From: Senegalimassilia sp003474385
GTDB lineage: Bacteria > Actinomycetota > Coriobacteriia > Coriobacteriales > Eggerthellaceae
Direction of reading: 5' to 3'
DNA: 64,000 nucleotides
NCBI RefSeq assembly: GCF_003474385.1
Contig: NZ_QUCY01000013.1
Coordinates: forward strand, 11,339-75,338
The position numbers and the translations under genes were made by a program. Position 1 is the stretch's first letter. Each line of letters begins with the position of its first letter. The notes beneath the pieces were generated by a model. It was not told the origin of the DNA. It searched no databases and saw only the letters and a list, made by a program, of their open reading frames with translations. Of the stretch, positions 43,714 through 50,853 are shown piece by piece.

Positions 43714-43788
43714 GTCCCCATAGTCTAGAGGTCAGGACGCGGCCCTTTCAAGGCTGAGACACGAGTTCGATTCTCGTTGGGGGCACCA
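43714..43788 (+). tRNA. tRNA-Glu(UUC)
   Basis: Acceptor stem GTCCCCA pairs with TGGGGGC. Anticodon loop CTTTCAA gives UUC. T-loop TTCGATT is normal; CCA is encoded. 75 nt with CCA. Confidence 0.96.
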
Positions 43789-43799
43789 TTCGAACGCTA

Positions 43800-43854
43800 G
43801 GGCTGGTCGAGTACCGGCCCTTCTTATTAGTGAAAGCCGGCTTGCCGGCTTTTT
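43800..43854 (+). terminator. Two consecutive terminator hairpins after tRNA-Glu
   Basis: First hairpin: 8-bp stem 43800-43807 with 43813-43820, followed by TTCTTATT. Second: 8-bp stem 43833-43840 with 43845-43852, followed by a T run to 43854. The next coding sequence begins only 7 bp later. Confidence 0.75.
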
Positions 43855-43861
43855 CGCTATC

Positions 43862-45205
43862 TTGAAGGGAAAGGCAACCATCATCGCTACCCCCGCAGAA
43901 ACCGATCCGCACAACGAACAGGCCGCACCGCTGGTCATCGTCATGCACGCTTCGGTGGGCTCGGGGCATCGCAGCGCGGCCAATGCCGTAGCCCAAGCCT
44001 TCGAATACATGAAAGCCGAGCAGGCCGAAGGACGCGAACAGCCCACAGAGGCCTTCCCCGTTGTGCCGAAGCTCCCCGATGGTCTTGAGGTCGAAGTGCT
44101 CGATGTGCTCGATTACGGCCGCGTGGTGTTCGATGGCGACAAAACCGCTTCCATGTTCACCGGCCCCACCCGCCCGATATACGACCTGACGTGGCGCTTC
44201 ACGCTTACCGGCAGGCTTTTATGGGGCGGCGGGAGCATCTGGTCGCACCTGATGTACGGCAAGTTCACCGAACTGGTACGCAAGCGTCGCCCGCTTGCCA
44301 TCATATGCACGCACATCACCGCAGCCAACGTCGCGGTGGCGGCGCGCATGCTTACCGGACAGCGCTTCCCCATCGTGTGCGTTCCCACCGACTACGAGAC
44401 CGAGGGCCTGTGGCCGCATCTGTCGACCGACCTGTTCTGCGTGGCCACGGAAAGCATGGCCGAAACGCTGCGCCCGCGTCTGGTGCCCGAGCAGCGCATC
44501 CGCATCACCGGCATCCCCACGCGCGAGGATTTCCGCGCAAGCTATGACCGCGAGCAAACCCGGCAACGCCTGAACCTGCCGCAGGACAAGCGTATCGTGC
44601 TGGCGCTCGCCGGGGCCTATCTGCCTCGGCCCTACGTGCACTTCCGCACGGCGCTCGACAACCTGCTGCCGTATCTGCACACGTTCGGCGACACCCTGCA
44701 TTTCGTGTTCGTCGCGGGAAACGACGCCGAGTACGCCGGCCATCTGCGAAGGGCCTGCAGCGACCTTGGCATCTCCGATTGCGTGACAGTGCTCGAGTAT
44801 GTGGAGGGCATGGCAGGCCTTATGGCGGCATCGGATTTGGTCATCTGCAAATCCGGCGGCCTTACCGTCACCGAATGCCTGTGCGCGCAGGTGCCCATGA
44901 TCTTGCTCGGCCGCGCGTACGGTCAGGAAAACGCCAACGTCAGGCTGCTCACCGCCAACGGCGCGGCAATGCACGTCACCACCTGGCGAGAGCTGCTCGA
45001 AGCGTTGCGACACGTCTCCCGCAGCCCCGAGAGCGCGCGTTCGATGCTGGTCAACGGCAGCTTCCTTCGCCATCCAGACGCTGCGCGCGACATAGCGTAC
45101 GCCGCCATGGAGCTTGCCAACGCCGAGAAGGACCCGGCAAACCCGCTGTACAAGAAGCACTTCCTCCAATTCTATTGGGGCCATAAACCCGCGCACGTGC
45201 GATAA
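43862..45205 (+). CDS. GT28 processive glycolipid glycosyltransferase (MGDG synthase/UgtP-like), start uncertain
   Basis: The protein has the MGDG-synthase N-terminal domain (VIVMHASVGSGHRSAANAVAQAF near residue 26, LWGGGSIWSHLMYGK near 120, VCVPTDYETEGLWPHL near 175) and a MurG-like C-terminal half (LEYVEGMAGLMAASDLVICKSGG near 305, with the sugar-nucleotide site). It should glycosylate diacylglycerol to make membrane glycolipid. The start is a problem. TTG at 43862 is the only canonical start before the first conserved strand, and it has no ribosome-binding site; AAGGGAAAGG lies inside the frame and would suit an ATC codon at 43880 or 43883. ATG 43943 is too late. The gene may be read through from tRNA-Glu. 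Confidence 0.87.
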   Translation: MKGKATIIATPAETDPHNEQAAPLVIVMHASVGSGHRSAANAVAQAFEYMKAEQAEGREQPTEAFPVVPKLPDGLEVEVLDVLDYGRVVFDGDKTASMFTGPTRPIYDLTWRFTLTGRLLWGGGSIWSHLMYGKFTELVRKRRPLAIICTHITAANVAVAARMLTGQRFPIVCVPTDYETEGLWPHLSTDLFCVATESMAETLRPRLVPEQRIRITGIPTREDFRASYDREQTRQRLNLPQDKRIVLALAGAYLPRPYVHFRTALDNLLPYLHTFGDTLHFVFVAGNDAEYAGHLRRACSDLGISDCVTVLEYVEGMAGLMAASDLVICKSGGLTVTECLCAQVPMILLGRAYGQENANVRLLTANGAAMHVTTWRELLEALRHVSRSPESARSMLVNGSFLRHPDAARDIAYAAMELANAEKDPANPLYKKHFLQFYWGHKPAHVR

Positions 45206-45237
45206 CGCCGCGCGCATCTGGAAAGGATCTACCTTAC

Positions 45238-46752
45238 ATGACGCATTTCGACGACCTCGGCCTTTCGGGCCAGGCATTGCAAGCTGTGGCCCAGCTGGGT
45301 TACAGCACCCCCACCCCTGTGCAAGAGCAGGCCATCCCCAAGGTGCTCGAAGGCCGCGACCTGATCGCCGCCGCGAAGACCGGCACGGGCAAGACCGCCG
45401 CGTTCAGCCTGCCCACCATGGACAAGCTCGGGCATGCCAAGGGCAACAAGGGCCCGCTCATGTTGGTGGTCACCCCCACGCGCGAGCTTGCCGAGCAGAT
45501 CGGCGAGGTGTGCGGCATCATCGCGAAGAACACGCACCATCGCATCCTCACCGTAGTCGGCGGCGTTTCCTACAACCCGCAGATCCAGGCGCTCAACCGC
45601 GGCATCGACGTGCTCATCGCCACGCCGGGCCGCCTGGTAGACCTTATGGACCAAGGCGCCGCGCATCTGAGCAGCGTGGAAGTGCTCGTGCTCGACGAAG
45701 CCGACCGCATGCTCGACATGGGCTTCTGGCCGGCCATGCGCAAGATCATCGGCGCCACGCCGCAAAACCGTCAAACCCTGCTGTTCAGCGCCACCATCGA
45801 CCGCACCATCATGAGCACGGCCGGCAAGCTGCTGCACGACCCCGCCATGGTCGAGATCGCCCACAAGGGCGAGACCGCCGACACGGTGGAGCAGTACGTC
45901 ATGCACGTGCAGCAAGCGGTGAAACCCGAGCTGCTCAAGGGCCTCATGAAAGAGCGCGGCCACAGGCGCGTCATCGTGTTCTGCCGCACGCGCAGCCGCG
46001 CGGACGCCACGTGCCGCCGTCTGAAGAAGGTCGGGTACTCCGTCGAGGCCATCCACTCCAGCCGCAGCCAGAACCAACGTCGCCGCGCCCTTGAGAACTT
46101 CGCCAACGGCACCACCGACGTGCTGGTCGCCACCGATGTGCTCGCACGCGGCATCGACGTGGAGGAAGTGGAGTATGTGGTGAACTACGACCTGCCCACG
46201 CAACCCGAGGACTACGTGCACCGCATCGGCCGCACGGGCCGCGCAGGCGCTTCCGGGTTCGCCGTCAGCTTCGTCAGTCCCGAAACCGCCGACGCGCTGC
46301 GCGACATCCAGAAGCTGCTCAAGCGCACCATCCCCGAGCTTGAGCTTGAGAACTTCGACATGCACGAAGCCGAGAACGAGGCCGCTGCCAGGGCGCAGCG
46401 CGCCGAGGCACGTCGCGATCCCGAGATCCAGCAGGCTAAGAAAGAGCAGGCCGCCCGCACGCGCAGGAAGAACAAGGCACGCGAGGCCGCACAGGCCGAA
46501 GAGGTGAACACCCGCCGCGCCAAACGGGGCGGCCGCAAAGTCGCCGAAAAGCCCGCCAGCGGGACGGCGCACGCCGCAAGGAAGCACAGCAACGCCGATC
46601 ACGGCTCGCAGCAGAAGCGCGGCAACGGCTCTAGGAACGCTTCCGCCAACCGTGCTAAGACCAGCAACGCGTCCGGTGCGCAGGGCGGCGATTTCCGCCC
46701 TGGACGCGCCCATCGCGCCCAAGTTGCGCACCAGCGCAACAGGCGCCGCTAA
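45238..46752 (+). CDS. DEAD-box RNA helicase (RhlE/CsdA-like)
   Basis: The 504-residue protein has the full motif series: Q motif TPTPVQEQAIP, motif I AAKTGTGKT near 46-54, motif II DEAD at 153-156, motif III FSATI, and motif VI HRIGRTGRAG near 325. After residue 375 a long charged tail begins, rich in Ala, Arg, Lys and Glu and ending RAHRAQVAHQRNRRR, as in RNA-binding tails of cold-shock and ribosome-assembly helicases. The start ATG follows AAAGGAT at good spacing, 32 bp after the GT28 gene, so cotranscription is possible. Ribosome assembly or mRNA decay is the family role. Confidence 0.95.
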   Translation: MTHFDDLGLSGQALQAVAQLGYSTPTPVQEQAIPKVLEGRDLIAAAKTGTGKTAAFSLPTMDKLGHAKGNKGPLMLVVTPTRELAEQIGEVCGIIAKNTHHRILTVVGGVSYNPQIQALNRGIDVLIATPGRLVDLMDQGAAHLSSVEVLVLDEADRMLDMGFWPAMRKIIGATPQNRQTLLFSATIDRTIMSTAGKLLHDPAMVEIAHKGETADTVEQYVMHVQQAVKPELLKGLMKERGHRRVIVFCRTRSRADATCRRLKKVGYSVEAIHSSRSQNQRRRALENFANGTTDVLVATDVLARGIDVEEVEYVVNYDLPTQPEDYVHRIGRTGRAGASGFAVSFVSPETADALRDIQKLLKRTIPELELENFDMHEAENEAAARAQRAEARRDPEIQQAKKEQAARTRRKNKAREAAQAEEVNTRRAKRGGRKVAEKPASGTAHAARKHSNADHGSQQKRGNGSRNASANRAKTSNASGAQGGDFRPGRAHRAQVAHQRNRRR

Positions 46753-46842
46753 CAGTTGGTTATGCGCCGGTTAAGGGGCCGGCGCATAACAGCCCGGTAA
46801 TCTATCGGTAAAGTGTATATCGTCTTTAGGAGGGAGGACGCC

Positions 46843-47175
46843 ATGCGCATAGCGGTAGCTTGCCAGGGGCTTGATGTGGCACCAAGATTTGCACGCAGTT
46901 CAAGTTTCATGTGCTATCGCGTTGACCGTGGCATGTTCGCCGATTGCCAGAATATGCCCAACCTTTCGTTCCCTCCGGCTCAGCTGGCTCAGGTATTGAA
47001 GGACCTTGATGTCAGCGTTATGATCGTCGACAGGATCGACCCAACCTCGGAGACGGCCCTGAAAGCAGCCGGCATCGAGGTTCAAACCGGCTATACCGGC
47101 ACCGCATCCGCCGCTGCGCGCACCTATATCGGGCGCACGCTGTCCGGAACGCACGAAGAGCTGGAGGCATCGTAA
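46843..47175 (+). CDS. Dinitrogenase iron-molybdenum cofactor family (NifX/NifB-like) protein
   Basis: The 110-residue protein has the single NifX-like fold: MRIAVACQGLDVAPRFARSS at the start, VSVMIVDRIDPTSETALKAAGIEV in the middle, and GTASAAARTYIGRTL near the end. Such stand-alone proteins bind metal-sulfur cofactors or are of unknown use in anaerobes that do not fix nitrogen. I chose ATG 46843 because AGGAGGGAGG lies just upstream; an earlier in-frame GTG at 46813 lacks one. No nif genes lie nearby. It has its own short upstream region and a terminator, so it is monocistronic. Role unknown. Confidence 0.85.
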   Translation: MRIAVACQGLDVAPRFARSSSFMCYRVDRGMFADCQNMPNLSFPPAQLAQVLKDLDVSVMIVDRIDPTSETALKAAGIEVQTGYTGTASAAARTYIGRTLSGTHEELEAS

Positions 47176-47209
47176 GCGCTCTAGCGCTACGCGATAGCAT
47201 GGCACGTGG

Positions 47210-47232
47210 AAAGCGCCTTGGGGCGCTTTTTT
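47210..47232 (+). terminator. Terminator of the NifX-like gene
   Basis: 7-bp stem (47211-47217 with 47222-47228) followed by six T residues (47227-47232), 35 bp after the stop codon. Confidence 0.85.
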
Positions 47233-47472
47233 CGTATCTACAGCCCTCTAAGGCAGCTGAATGCTAGCAGTAAAAACCTGCTAAAAGCAGCCTTGAACGC
47301 TAATATCTTTATTTACGATCCAGGGCTTAATACCCTTATAACACTTCTGATTCGAAAACATCGGCGCACAATCGCAGGATTCAATCGGCAGCAACCCATC
47401 TCGTCTATGCAGACAACCGTCCGTATGCAAGCAACGAAGCGACATGCTCGGCGATACGTAGCCAGAACGCAA
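47233..47472. other. AT-richer gap between convergent genes, no gene seen
   Basis: About 240 bp between the NifX-like gene terminator and the rplT terminator. It is less GC-rich than its neighbours. I see no start codon with a ribosome-binding site and no known RNA fold. Confidence 0.5.
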
Positions 47473-47504
47473 AACACCCCGCTTGGGAATCCAAGCGGGG
47501 TGTT
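47473..47504 (-). terminator. Terminator of infC-rpmI-rplT
   Basis: Perfect 14-bp stem (47473-47486 with 47491-47504), GAAT loop, followed on the minus strand by a short T run. 25 bp after the rplT stop codon. Confidence 0.88.
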
Positions 47505-47528
47505 CAACATTGTTAAGCTTACTACAGC

Positions 47529-47882
47529 TTACAGGGCCTTCTTGGCGACCTCGACGATGGCGGTGAAGGCCGCGGGGTCGTTGATGGCCATGTCGGAGAG
47601 CACCTTGCGGTCCAGCTCCACGCCGGCCTTCTTCAGGCCGTTCATAAAGGCGGAGTAGCTCATGCCGTTCAGACGGGCGCCGGCGTTGATGCGGGTGATC
47701 CACAGACGACGGATCTCACGCTTCTTGTTGCGGCGATCGCGGTACTGGTACTGCAGGGAGTGCTGGACCTGTTCCTTGGCAGCGGTGTAGGAACGGGACT
47801 TGGCACCATAGTAGCCCTTTGCACGGTTAAGGACGGTGCGGCGCTTCTTCTTGGCGTTGACTGCACGCTTGATACGAGCCAT
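47529..47882 (-). CDS. rplT: 50S ribosomal protein L20
   Basis: L20 is a primary 23S rRNA binder needed for large-subunit assembly and often represses its own operon. The 117-residue protein begins MARIKRAVNAKKKRRTVL and has AKGYYGAKSRSYTAAKEQV and the IRRLWITRINAGARLNGMSYS stretch in two parts (IRRLWITRINAG, ARLNGMSYS). Length and sequence are standard. It follows rpmI after 24 bp, in the universal infC-rpmI-rplT order. No anomalies. Confidence 0.98.
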   Translation of the reverse strand: MARIKRAVNAKKKRRTVLNRAKGYYGAKSRSYTAAKEQVQHSLQYQYRDRRNKKREIRRLWITRINAGARLNGMSYSAFMNGLKKAGVELDRKVLSDMAINDPAAFTAIVEVAKKAL

Positions 47883-47906
47883 TGATTATCACTGCTCCTT
47901 TAAAAC

Positions 47907-48104
47907 TTAGCGAAGGCCGAGGTTGCGGGCCACGACGCGACGGTCGGCGGCAGCCAGCTCGGTCTCGTGACGGAAATTACGCTTACGCTTCTGAGACTTC
48001 TTCGTCAGAATGTGGCTCTTGTAGGCCTTAGCACGCATGATCTTGCCGGAGCCGGTAACGCGGAAGCGCTTTGCCGTACCGCGATGGGTCTTCATCTTAG
48101 GCAT
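47907..48104 (-). CDS. rpmI: 50S ribosomal protein L35
   Basis: The 65-residue protein begins MPKMKTHRGTAKRFRVTGSG, the hallmark L35 start, followed by KIMRAKAYKSHILTKKSQKR. It is strongly basic and of standard length. The ATG at 48104 lies inside the 3' end of infC, overlapping it by 8 bp, so translation is probably coupled to infC. L35 sits in the large ribosomal subunit near L20's site of action. Confidence 0.98.
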   Translation of the reverse strand: MPKMKTHRGTAKRFRVTGSGKIMRAKAYKSHILTKKSQKRKRNFRHETELAAADRRVVARNLGLR

Positions 48105-48687
48105 TGCCTTCGTCCTTTCCTTCGTCTTTCTTGTCGTTTGCCTTCTTTTTCTTCGCCGGCATGCTTGCGGGAAGCGGGGCGATGAGCATGTGCATGTTGC
48201 GGCCTTCCATCTTCGGCTGGCTCTCGATGACCGCAATGTCCTTCAGGTCGTCGGCCAGGCGCTCCAGAATGGTCAGGCCCTGTTCCGGATGGGCCATCTC
48301 GCGGCCGCGGAACATGATGGTGATCTTGACCTTGTTGCCAGCGGAGAGGAAGCGAAGCACGTGCTTCTTCTTCGTGGTGTAGTCCCCCACGTCGATCTTC
48401 GGGCGGAACTTCATTTCCTTGGTCTCGATCTTGCTTTGGTTCTTGCGAGCCTGCTTCGCCTTGATGGCCTGATCGTACTTGAACTTGCCGTAGTCCATGA
48501 TGCGGCACACGGGCGGTTCCGCATTCGGGGCGATTTCAACAAGATCAAGCCCCTGGTCGTCAGCAACGCGCTGCGCCTGGGCAACCGGGTAGATACCCAA
48601 CTGCGTTCCGTCGAACCCGATCAGGCGGCACTCGCGCACCGTGATCTGTTCGTTGAGCCTAGGCTCTTGAGCGGCTATCGCACTCAC
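48097..48687 (-). CDS. infC: Translation initiation factor IF-3
   Basis: IF-3 keeps the 30S subunit free and checks the start codon. The N-domain (EPRLNEQITVRECRLIGFDG, LDLVEIAPNAEPPVCRIMDYGKFKYDQ in parts) and C-domain (MKFRPKIDVGDYTTKKKH, VKITIMFRGREMAHPEQG) are typical, and a Lys/Asp/Glu-rich tail of about 20 residues (KKKKANDKKDEGKDEG) extends the end. The start is ambiguous. GTG 48687 has AAGGA 6 nt upstream; ATG 48702 and 48714 are in frame but lie in a palindrome without a site; ATA 48678 lies after AAGGTGA and would be a rare start of the kind infC often uses. First gene of the operon. Confidence 0.95.
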   Translation of the reverse strand: MSAIAAQEPRLNEQITVRECRLIGFDGTQLGIYPVAQAQRVADDQGLDLVEIAPNAEPPVCRIMDYGKFKYDQAIKAKQARKNQSKIETKEMKFRPKIDVGDYTTKKKHVLRFLSAGNKVKITIMFRGREMAHPEQGLTILERLADDLKDIAVIESQPKMEGRNMHMLIAPLPASMPAKKKKANDKKDEGKDEGNA

Positions 48688-48699
48688 CTTCCTTCCTTG

Positions 48700-48715
48700 C
48701 ATGCGATATCGCATG
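48700..48715. repeat. 16-bp palindrome at the infC start region
   Basis: A perfect 16-bp palindrome CATGCGATATCGCATG lies just upstream of the chosen infC start. It could pair in the mRNA and affect access to the ribosome-binding site, or bind a regulator. Confidence 0.5.
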
Positions 48716-48719
48716 GCAT

Positions 48720-48748
48720 AAAAAAACCCACAGCTTCAAGCATGCGGG
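48720..48748 (-). terminator. Terminator-like hairpin in the infC leader (candidate attenuator)
   Basis: On the minus strand a 9-bp stem with one bulge and a 3-nt loop (48727-48735 with 48739-48748) is followed at once by seven T residues (plus A run 48720-48726), only about 33 bp before the infC start. It is 350 bp away from the upstream gene, so it belongs to the infC leader rather than to that gene. Confidence 0.65.
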
Positions 48749-49071
48749 CGTGATGAACGAACCATGTTCAGGTATTCATACGACCCATCAGCAGCTTGAA
48801 AGCGCCGAACTAGGTGGGAGGCGCTACGCCCCCGCTTGTGAACAGCTCGTTTATTATAGCGTGAACGCCGTCCGGCGCAAGGGACCGCCCTTCTCACCTG
48901 CCAGCGTTCACAAGATGAACACAAGAAGCGAAAGCCGTGGGCAGGAACCAAGCTCGCCGATCGCCGACACGCGCTGCGGAAGGCCCACCCAGCTCCAGTC
49001 CCAGGCCATCAACCGAGCCCTTGCGTTCCGACATGCCGAGTGCACGGCCCCGGGTCCCTGGTCGAAATAGC
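48749..49071. other. Leader/promoter region of infC, no gene seen
   Basis: About 320 bp between the PASTA-like gene and the leader hairpin. It should hold the infC promoter and a long leader. I see no coding sequence with a ribosome-binding site. Confidence 0.45.
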
Positions 49072-49095
49072 ACCGGCGGCCATTCGGCCACCGGT
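49072..49095 (-). terminator. Hairpin after the PASTA-like gene
   Basis: Arms 49072-49081 and 49086-49095 pair over 9 bp with one mismatch and a 4-nt loop, 6 bp after the stop codon. No clear T-tract. Confidence 0.5.
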
Positions 49096-49101
49096 TACCT
49101 G

Positions 49102-50244
49102 CTACGCGTTGATGTAGATATAGATGATACGCACGGTGTCGGCCAGGTTGCCCGAAGCGTTGGCCGTGCTGTAGTCGTACATGAGCACGCTCGACCAGGT
49201 GTGGGCGGCGCCGTTGATATCCACGGTGCCGTTGAACGAGCAGTTCTCCTTCACGAGCGTGGTGCCGTCGGAAGCATAGGTGGAATACGAGGTTTTGTCG
49301 GAGGGCAGCTTGGCCGAACCGTCCGTCACGTTCACGCCCGCCTCTCGCAGCGTCTTCTCGACGATGTGCTCGTTCTTCACGGCGTCGGCGAAGCTAAGCG
49401 AGCCGTACCCCAGCGACGCGGTGGCGGCGGAGTAGCCGGCCTGGATGACCTTGCCGTCAGCATCGAGCCCGAGATAGACCGTGGGCGTGCCGGAGCGGGA
49501 ATCGGCAGGCTCCGCGGTCAGGGCCACCGTGACGCTTTTCTTCACGGAATTGCCCTCTTCGTTGACGTCCTTGGAGGACGTGACCGTGGCACCGTGCGCA
49601 AGCGCGGTGATGGCCGCATCCTGGGTTTGCCCCAGCACGCCGACCAAGTTGGGAACCTCGGTCTTCTTGGCGGTGGTGGCGCTTGCCGCGTCCTTGCCGG
49701 AGTTGTCCTGGGAAAGGTTGCCCACGTCGGTGGACTGCTGCTGGGCCTGGGTCTGCTGCACCATGGCGCGACTGGACTCGTTCCACAGCTGGAAGGCGAA
49801 ATATCCCAGTGCGCAGGCGAGCACCACGAGCAGGGCCACGATGATCACGAGCACGCGGCGGACGCGACGCGACTTCTTGAGATGCGGATGCTCCACCGGA
49901 TCGGGCTTGCCGTGGCGGCCGCGAGGCTGGGAGGGCATGACGGCAGGGACCTCGTCGCCGAGCACGGGCTCGTCGCGCGGCTCGAGGCTTTCCACCGGGT
50001 CGGAGTAGTCTTCCGAGGTGTCGCCTTGGTACTTGAAGCCGGCGGCATGCGCGCCGTGGGAGGCCGCGACGGGCGCGAACGCCTCGGTCAGGCCGAGCGA
50101 CGTGTCGCCGTCGGCCGCGCCACGCTGCTCGGGGGCGTCGCCGGCGCCGATGGGCGCGAACGCCTCGGTCAGACCCAGGGATGCGTCGCCCTCGGGCTGC
50201 TGCTTGCGGGCGCCACGGGCGATGTTGAAGCTATATTTGGACAT
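49102..50244 (-). CDS. Membrane protein with duplicated N-terminal motif and PASTA-like external domain
   Basis: The 380-residue protein has three parts. The cytoplasmic N-terminus (about 1-125) contains two near-identical units: DASLGLTEAFAPIGAGD near 20-36 and DTSLGLTEAFAPVAASH near 47-63, joined by Ala/Gly-rich linker. A basic stretch (HLKKSRRVRRV) and one transmembrane helix (about 133-155) follow. The external part starts with a Gln/Ser-rich linker and a VPNLVGVLGQTQDAAITAL stretch (about 195) that looks like a PASTA domain, then a second domain of about 130 residues ending in IIYIYINA. PASTA modules bind wall fragments or beta-lactams in kinases and PBPs. The gene follows a tail-anchored protein gene after 29 bp. 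Function unknown; wall sensing is inference. Confidence 0.65.
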   Translation of the reverse strand: MSKYSFNIARGARKQQPEGDASLGLTEAFAPIGAGDAPEQRGAADGDTSLGLTEAFAPVAASHGAHAAGFKYQGDTSEDYSDPVESLEPRDEPVLGDEVPAVMPSQPRGRHGKPDPVEHPHLKKSRRVRRVLVIIVALLVVLACALGYFAFQLWNESSRAMVQQTQAQQQSTDVGNLSQDNSGKDAASATTAKKTEVPNLVGVLGQTQDAAITALAHGATVTSSKDVNEEGNSVKKSVTVALTAEPADSRSGTPTVYLGLDADGKVIQAGYSAATASLGYGSLSFADAVKNEHIVEKTLREAGVNVTDGSAKLPSDKTSYSTYASDGTTLVKENCSFNGTVDINGAAHTWSSVLMYDYSTANASGNLADTVRIIYIYINA

Positions 50245-50273
50245 GGTCAGGCCTTTCTCTTGAAAACAGCCGA

Positions 50274-50678
50274 TCAGCGCATGAACAGGGCGAAGTAGAC
50301 GATCGCCGCGATGATGACGATCCCGACGCCGACGAGCACCGCCTTCTGCATGCCCGACATGGGGCCGGCGTCCAGATCCTCGAGCGTCTGCTCGGCGCGA
50401 TGGGCAGGCTGCGGACGGCTATCGGACGCAAAGGTTTCCGGCTTGCGGGCGTGAGCGGCGTGCGACTTGGCGGCATGGTTCCCGGCAGGCGCCTGCTGCG
50501 CGGCACGCTTCGGCTCGGGCACCGCCACGGGCGCAACCTGAGGCTCGGGCTCTGCGTAAACAGCCTCTTCAAGAAAAGCTTCGCCCTGATGGCGGCCGTA
50601 AGCTCCTGCTTGGATGACCACATCGTCGTCATCGGCGGCATTGACCGTGATATGGGAGAAGCGCCGATCTTGCGCCAT
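50274..50678 (-). CDS. Small tail-anchored membrane protein
   Basis: From ATG 50678, preceded by AAGGAGG, the product has 134 residues. The N-terminal part has a folded-looking patch with four aspartates (ITVNAADDDDVVIQAG). The middle is Pro/Ala/His-rich and unordered (about 45-105). A single hydrophobic helix ends the protein (VLVGVGIVIIAAIVYFALF, about 112-131), leaving only MR outside it. With this layout the protein is tail-anchored with its body in the cytoplasm. It shares an operon with the PASTA-like gene 29 bp downstream, whose N-terminus also lies in the cytoplasm, so the two may meet there. I do not recognise the family. Confidence 0.65.
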   Translation of the reverse strand: MAQDRRFSHITVNAADDDDVVIQAGAYGRHQGEAFLEEAVYAEPEPQVAPVAVPEPKRAAQQAPAGNHAAKSHAAHARKPETFASDSRPQPAHRAEQTLEDLDAGPMSGMQKAVLVGVGIVIIAAIVYFALFMR

Positions 50679-50853
50679 GCCGTACCTCCTTGTGCGTTTC
50701 CATGCTGTGTATGCCACCGATTATAAAGGATTGGCCGGCAGGCCCCGGCACCTAGGTAGAAAAACCACGGAGCAGTCCCGGCACCTTGCCCGGCCCCGCT
50801 GCCGTTGTGCGACAATAGCGGGCGAAACCAGTATAAAGAGAAAGGCGGCTTGC

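Noticed and set aside
46843..47175. NifX-like gene as sign of nitrogen fixation
   Set aside because: No nif structural or assembly genes in the window, and stand-alone members of this family are common in anaerobes that do not fix nitrogen.
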